Positions 60,016 to 64,000 of a stretch of DNA of 64,000 nucleotides are shown here, one piece after another. Source of the stretch: an uncultured bacterium (GTDB lineage: Bacteria > Bacillota > Clostridia > Lachnospirales > Lachnospiraceae); the NCBI GenBank assembly GCA_905215155.1, contig CAJMPJ010000012.1, positions 1-64,000 of the forward strand. The letters run 5' to 3'. How positions within the stretch are numbered: the first letter of the stretch is position 1; the number at the start of each line of letters is the position of its first letter. The notes below the pieces were generated by a model. That model had not been told where the DNA came from and made no database searches. It saw only the letters and a program-made list of their open reading frames with translations. The position numbers and the translations under genes were made by a program.

Positions 60016-61288
60016 ATATGTCACCCGACAGCCGATTAAGGCTTTGAAGGAGGACAGGATTGTTGGATATGAAGTATTGTTTCAGAAGGACTATAATTCC
60101 ATCTACAGCAGTTCTGATGTAGCAGTTGCTGACACCATTTCGGATTTTCTTATGCAGAATTCCGATAGTTTTGCAGATGATAAACTTACCTTTGTTACTT
60201 TTACTCCGGCTTTGCTGTTTAGAAATACACCCAGGATTTTTGACAAAGAGAAAATGGTAATCCAGATTGAAGATCATGTCATGATTCACCCTCTGGCACC
60301 TACGATTATTAGAAAGTACAGATCGGAAGGGTATGAGTTCGCTATTAATGATTTTCAGTTTTCGCCCAGTTTTTTCTCCATGCTGGACTTTGCCACATAC
60401 ATAAAAATTGATATCGGGAATAAGAGAGATCCAAAAGACCGGGAATCATTAATTAATATCATAAACACCATGAAAGGTCTTGATAAAAAGTGTATTGCAA
60501 CTGGTGTGAAAGAAAAAGAAGACTACGACCTTGCCTTGGAGATCAATGCTGATTTTGTTGAAGGAAGTTATGTTGCAGAAGCATTGGCCAAAAAAGTAAA
60601 CCGTATGGAATTCCTGCAGGGAAACTTCTTTCAGTTGGTTGTAGAAGTATCAAAGGATGAACCGGACATCGAGCAGATCGAAGAGATCATCAGCCGGGAT
60701 ACCGCTTTGAGTTATACACTTCTTAAGATTGTAAACTCTGCTTATTTTGCAATGCGCTGCAGAGTATCCTCCATTCGCCAGGCCCTGATTACCATGGGGA
60801 TCAGTCAGTTAAAGCAGTGGGTTTATCTCCTGAGCTTTAACAATGATTCTCATCATGATCAGGCTCTGGAAGCAATCATGAAAATATCATTCCTGAGAGC
60901 AAATTTTGCTATGGTTCTTTCTGACCATGTCCGTGATTTCCCGATTCTCCGCTCAGAAGCATACATCATGGGAATGTTTTCAACCCTTCAGTACATGATC
61001 AATGCTCCGTTGGAGGAGATTTTAAAGGAAATACCGGTAGCACAGGAGATCAAAGATGCTTTAATAAAAAAAGAAGGAGTCTGCGGCACGCTATATAAAC
61101 TCATCTTAAGCTATGAAAATGCGGAATGGAAGAGTGTAAAAGCCATGTCTGACGAACTGGGATTGCCTTCCGGATTACTTGCACAAACATATATGGATTG
61201 TGTAGATGCGGTAAATGAGATATGGAATAGTCTCATTATCAGTGCAGAACAGGAAACAGATCTTTCAGAAGAAAAAACCCACGCCTAA
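60008..61288 (+). CDS. HDOD domain protein with degenerate EAL-like N-terminus
   Basis: The 426-residue protein resembles Bacillus YuxH. Residues about 1-200 have an EAL-like fold layout (IVGYEVLFQK, MVIQIED, AINDFQFSP, KIDIGN, ADFVEGSYVAE). The EAL signature glutamate-alanine-leucine and several metal ligands are missing, so c-di-GMP hydrolysis is unlikely. Residues about 205-400 form an HDOD domain (EIISRDTALSYTLLKIVNSAYF, IRQALITMGISQLKQWVYLL), a non-catalytic signalling module. It is translationally coupled to the CheV-like gene. Its stop overlaps that of the convergent ComFB gene. Function unknown, probably signal integration for motility. Confidence 0.85.
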   Translation: MDRYVTRQPIKALKEDRIVGYEVLFQKDYNSIYSSSDVAVADTISDFLMQNSDSFADDKLTFVTFTPALLFRNTPRIFDKEKMVIQIEDHVMIHPLAPTIIRKYRSEGYEFAINDFQFSPSFFSMLDFATYIKIDIGNKRDPKDRESLINIINTMKGLDKKCIATGVKEKEDYDLALEINADFVEGSYVAEALAKKVNRMEFLQGNFFQLVVEVSKDEPDIEQIEEIISRDTALSYTLLKIVNSAYFAMRCRVSSIRQALITMGISQLKQWVYLLSFNNDSHHDQALEAIMKISFLRANFAMVLSDHVRDFPILRSEAYIMGMFSTLQYMINAPLEEILKEIPVAQEIKDALIKKEGVCGTLYKLILSYENAEWKSVKAMSDELGLPSGLLAQTYMDCVDAVNEIWNSLIISAEQETDLSEEKTHA

Positions 61289-61301
61289 TGGTGTGGGTTT
61301 T
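61274..61301. terminator. Bidirectional terminator spanning two convergent stop codons
   Basis: A 12-bp stem (61274-61285 with 61290-61301, one G-U) has a four-base TAAT loop. It is flanked by an A run on the left and TTTTGTTTT on the right. The hairpin includes the last codons and stops of both the HDOD and ComFB genes, so both transcripts would end here. Confidence 0.85.
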
Positions 61302-61986
61302 GTTTTACGACAAAACAGGATTTTGTAATTTCAACAATTACCTGCTGCGAATATCGGTTGGTATAAAAATTTAACAGTGGAGATGCAGAATTTGATTCCA
61401 CAACAATATACTTTGGAGCTAGTTTTGTTAGCGTCAGCGCTGTGATGTCTGCAACGCATCGTCCGCAGGAACAGGTGTCAAATTTACTCACATAGGTATC
61501 CACCAAACTTTTCACGATATATTCCATAACATTTACATATTGGTAGGTTGGAATCGGTGGTCTTTGGGTTGCCACGTCTTCTTTTGGAACCGGGTCCATT
61601 GTACTGGAAGATTCCTCAGAAACAGAACGATCAGCTTCTGGAACGCTGTTCTCTATAGATGTAATTTCCAAAGGGACAGATTCTGTATCATCTTCTGGAG
61701 CAATCCCTTCCTCCTCTTCCAGCTGTTGCCGGATCAATTCAGAAACCGGGTCAGGAGCAGAAGAAGACATATCAATAATGGAAATGGGGGAAGGGGACAA
61801 CGGTCCCTCCTGTGTCTGAATGGAAGCTTTATGAGCCAATACAGTAAGCTCTTTTATCGTTTCGGAGGAATCTGTATTCAGACTTGCAGCAAGATTCTCT
61901 TTCGCTGCTTCTGATTTGGAGGATTCTGATTCCTCACCCGCCAACAGATTCATGACATGGGCAGTCTTACTGCTTTTTCTAGCCAT
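61285..61986 (-). CDS. ComFB-domain protein
   Basis: The 233-residue protein has a short basic start (MARKSSKTAHVMNLL) and a long acidic, S/P/E-rich disordered region (about 20-145). A C-terminal ComFB-like domain (about 150-230) follows, with VMEYIVKSLVDTYVSKFDTCSCGRCVADITALTLTKLAPKY split by the cysteine cluster C172-C174-C177, a possible metal site. ComFB proteins are linked to late competence in Bacillus, and some bind cyclic dinucleotides. It is 24 bases downstream of the ParA gene, in the same transcript. The domain call is by pattern; the role is unknown. Confidence 0.75.
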   Translation of the reverse strand: MARKSSKTAHVMNLLAGEESESSKSEAAKENLAASLNTDSSETIKELTVLAHKASIQTQEGPLSPSPISIIDMSSSAPDPVSELIRQQLEEEEGIAPEDDTESVPLEITSIENSVPEADRSVSEESSSTMDPVPKEDVATQRPPIPTYQYVNVMEYIVKSLVDTYVSKFDTCSCGRCVADITALTLTKLAPKYIVVESNSASPLLNFYTNRYSQQVIVEITKSCFVVKQNPHH

Positions 61987-62010
61987 TGTTTCAAACTCCT
62001 CTCATATATA

Positions 62011-62784
62011 TTAATTTTTACGCTGATTAATCAATTTTAGAATCTCATCCACCAATGACATGTAATCCATTGCAGGTTTTGACCGTGGGGCATAATCCAG
62101 AAGGCTTTCGCCCTGTGCCGGTGCCTCCGCCACACTGACACTGGAGCGGATATGTGTATCAAATACGATAGTGCCTATCTGAGACGCAATATCCTGAGCC
62201 ATTTCTTTTACTTCCTTTGATAGAAGTGTTCTGAAATTGTACTTATTAAGCAGAATGCCAAGAACATCAAGATTGGGGTTTACAGAGGCCCGAACCGTAT
62301 TGATCGTTTCTTTAATCTGGGAAACACCCAACAGGCTTAAGATTTCCGGAATCATGGGAATTACCAGATAGTCAGCAGCTGCATAAGCATTCACAGTGAG
62401 AATGTTTAATGCAGGAGGAGTATCAATGATAATATAGTCATAGTAACCAGCTACAGTAGAAAGAATATTCTTCAACATGCTTTCCCGCTGTTTTCCGGTA
62501 AATTCCAGTTCAGCACCGCTTAAAAGGATGTTGGATGAAATAACATCACAATATTTTGCAGAACGAATCGCCTCCTGCAAAGTTGCTGTACCCTTAAAAA
62601 CTTCATATATGGTAGCACAGGATTCAATTTCAAGACCAAGGCTAAAGCCCAGATTACCCTGTGGATCTAAATCGACTGCCAATACTCTTTTTTGCTTCAT
62701 AGCCAGACCGCATGCAAGAGAGCAGGAAGTGGTTGTTTTGCCTACGCCGCCCTTTTGGTTAGTAATGGTAATTACCGTTGACAA
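62011..62784 (-). CDS. ParA/Soj-type ATPase, no ParB partner
   Basis: The 257-residue protein has a deviant Walker A TNQKGGVGKTTTS at residues 8-20, LAVDLDPQGNLGFSLG (Walker A'), and IIIDTPPALNILTVNA (Walker B region). It is a full Soj-type MinD/ParA ATPase, not the FlhG-type. It uses a TTG start (62782-62784) with GGAGG 8 bases upstream; no ATG is available. No parB or parS is near. It is followed by the ComFB gene and divergent from fliD. Orphan ParA proteins can position chemoreceptor arrays, pili or other cargo; that is the inferred role. Confidence 0.88.
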   Translation of the reverse strand: MSTVITITNQKGGVGKTTTSCSLACGLAMKQKRVLAVDLDPQGNLGFSLGLEIESCATIYEVFKGTATLQEAIRSAKYCDVISSNILLSGAELEFTGKQRESMLKNILSTVAGYYDYIIIDTPPALNILTVNAYAAADYLVIPMIPEILSLLGVSQIKETINTVRASVNPNLDVLGILLNKYNFRTLLSKEVKEMAQDIASQIGTIVFDTHIRSSVSVAEAPAQGESLLDYAPRSKPAMDYMSLVDEILKLINQRKN

Positions 62785-62808
62785 CTTCTATACCTCCATT
62801 CGTAAATT

Positions 62809-62827
62809 AAGATAATACTATTATCTT
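62809..62827. promoter_or_regulatory. Perfect dyad between parA-like gene and fliD
   Basis: AAGATAAT (62809-62816) and ATTATCTT (62820-62827) form an 8-bp perfect inverted repeat around ACT. It lies just upstream of the ParA ribosome site, and its right arm contains the TATC -35 of the fliD promoter. It is a candidate operator shared by both units. Confidence 0.45.
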
Positions 62828-62848
62828 TAGTATACAATATGTCGATAA
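62822..62848 (+). promoter_or_regulatory. Sigma-28-like promoter of fliD
   Basis: GTCGATAA (62841-62848) matches seven of eight bases of the sigma-28 -10 element, with TATC (62822-62825) 15 bases upstream. The arrangement is identical to that before the YjfB-like gene. Confidence 0.6.
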
Positions 62849-62925
62849 ATAAGTATAGCAAAAACAAGAAAAAAACCGAATTTTGACGAAAAAACGGTTA
62901 TAAGATAATAGAAAGGAGTTTATAT

Positions 62926-64000
62926 ATGGCATCAATATCGAGCAGTAGCAGCAGTACCAATGGTGCATCTTCTATCAGAGGTTATGGCGGCCTTGCCAGT
63001 GGTTTGGACAGAGACAGTTTGATTGAAGGAATGACGGCCTCCACCAGAGCCAAGATTGCAAAACAGCAAAAGAGCAGACAGTCTTTATTATGGAAACAGG
63101 AGGCATATCAGTCGATCAGCTCAAAGCTGGTTGAATTTAACAAGAAATATGCTTCTTATACCAATTCGTCAACAAACCTATCCAGTCCAAGTTTCTGGTC
63201 CAGAAGTAATATTACCGTATCCGGAACGAATAGCAAATATGTAACTGCTTCAGGAAGTTCCTCGATTACAGATTCTATTTCAATTCTTGGTGTAAAGCAG
63301 TTGGCTAAGAATGCTTCTATGACTTCTAAAGCAGGTGTATCCGATCCTTCCCTGAATACTGGAAATATAAATTTAGGAGAAGAACCAGTCAGCACCTTAG
63401 AGGGAGGCTATATAACTTTCAAATACGGCAGTAAGTCTTTTAGTGTAACGCTTGGTACGGGAACGACGAATGACGGATTTACCTATGACTACTCCAATGG
63501 CAAGAATGCTGCTGATTCTATCAACAGATCATTAAAGGAAGTATCGATTGGCAATGGAAAGACATTGGCCGATGTGATTGATGTTACGGCCAGTTCTGTT
63601 GATGGAAATCCTTCAAAAGCCAGCGAGCTGTCAGGAACACCGTTTCAACTGGATTTTAAATCTAAGGATACGGCTGGCAACACCTTATTAGTGGAAGGTG
63701 GAAGTAAGGCTGCTTTAGACGCTTTGGGATTTAAGGATATTGACAAGATGGAGGAAAGCGACAGAAAGGTTACGTCAGAAGGCTTATCAGAAGTAGTGAA
63801 GAAAAACCAGAAAGAAGCCAATAAGCCCAACGATGCAGGAAACTCTTCGTTTTTTGAAATGAAGTCTTTTGCAGAACGGTTAGGTGGAAAGAGCGTTACC
63901 TTTACCTATAATGGTACATCAAAATCCATATCCTTTGGCACGCAGGCAGAACTTGAGGCCCGGATGGTTGCAGGTAATGACAAAGCGTCCTTAGACAATA
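62926..64000 (+). CDS. fliD: Flagellar filament cap protein FliD, N-terminal part (cut by window edge)
   Basis: Cap that guides flagellin polymerisation at the filament tip. About 358 residues are visible. A serine-rich start precedes the FliD N-terminal domain (GGLASGLDRDSLIEGMTASTRAKIAKQQKSRQSLLWKQEAYQ region, short match GLASGLDRDSLIEGM). Beta-rich domains with SDSISILGV-like and ITFKYGSKSF segments follow. AAAGGAG lies 7 bases before the ATG at 62926, and a sigma-28-like promoter lies 78 bases upstream. It has its own transcription unit, separated from the main cluster by the ParA-ComFB pair. Confidence 0.92.
   Translation, partial: MASISSSSSSTNGASSIRGYGGLASGLDRDSLIEGMTASTRAKIAKQQKSRQSLLWKQEAYQSISSKLVEFNKKYASYTNSSTNLSSPSFWSRSNITVSGTNSKYVTASGSSSITDSISILGVKQLAKNASMTSKAGVSDPSLNTGNINLGEEPVSTLEGGYITFKYGSKSFSVTLGTGTTNDGFTYDYSNGKNAADSINRSLKEVSIGNGKTLADVIDVTASSVDGNPSKASELSGTPFQLDFKSKDTAGNTLLVEGGSKAALDALGFKDIDKMEESDRKVTSEGLSEVVKKNQKEANKPNDAGNSSFFEMKSFAERLGGKSVTFTYNGTSKSISFGTQAELEARMVAGNDKASLDN

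Noticed and set aside
62011..62784. ParA-like gene as part of the chromosome or plasmid partition locus
   Set aside because: No ParB, no parS-like 16-bp palindromes, no replication origin genes or DnaA boxes were seen nearby; the neighbours are motility genes.
62011..62784. ParA-like gene as the missing FlhG
   Set aside because: Its Walker A region and length are Soj-like, it is not next to flhF, and it lacks the FlhG-type N-terminal extension; only a functional replacement remains possible.

Overview
The window looks like a chromosomal segment of an anaerobic, spore-forming, flagellated Firmicute of the Lachnospiraceae, closest in gene style to the Lacrimispora / Clostridium saccharolyticum group. 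This is inferred from the T-box-controlled trp operon, spoIIM, hemZ, kduI, the Firmicutes-type CheC/CheD/CheV/FliY chemotaxis set and typical AGGAGG ribosome binding sites. No rRNA, tRNA, CRISPR array, insertion sequence or prophage was seen. The species is not determined.

Positions 1-5200 (minus strand) hold trpE-G-D-C-F-B. The operon is behind a strong promoter and a tryptophan T-box leader with a UGG specifier, and trpB runs off the left edge. Divergent from it, 5216-21325 (plus) is a housekeeping block: proC, a Nudix hydrolase, spoIIM, xerD-type recombinase, apt, a GltD-like oxidoreductase, an AEC-family permease, adenosine deaminase, rel, a CatB-like acetyltransferase fusion, an MBL hydrolase, hemZ, hisS and aspS. 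Most units are separated by recognisable hairpin terminators.

Positions 21400-34070 are mixed accessory genes. They include a secreted 5'-nucleotidase with a LysM module between its two domains, a GNAT acetyltransferase, two tandem paralogous GT2-TPR glycosyltransferases, a chemoreceptor with a single Cache domain, kduI, an OmpR-type two-component pair, a YjfB-like motility peptide behind a sigma-28-like promoter, and a large glycosyltransferase on the minus strand.

An 830-bp AT-rich gap then leads into a roughly 26-kb co-directional flagellar/chemotaxis cluster (34901-61288): flgB-fliE-fliF-G-H-I-J-K-flgD-(TIGR02530-like)-flgE-flbD-motA-motB-fliM-cheY-flgC-fliY-fliO-P-Q-R-flhB-flhA-sigD-flhO-flhP-cheC-cheD-cheV-like-HDOD. 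It builds the rod, MS ring, C ring, export gate, hook and stator, and carries the late sigma factor and CheY-P phosphatases. The order is unusual: flgC sits after cheY, and fliL, flhF and flhG are absent from their usual places. cheA, cheW, cheB, cheR and flagellin are not in the window.

The right end holds a minus-strand pair, a Soj/ParA-type ATPase and a ComFB-domain protein. It lies between the cluster and fliD (cut by the right edge), which has its own sigma-28-like promoter. The points most worth follow-up are a MotB lacking the conserved proton-channel aspartate, a FlgE with a roughly 215-residue helical insert, the ParA-ComFB pair, and a shared sigma-28-like promoter pattern.
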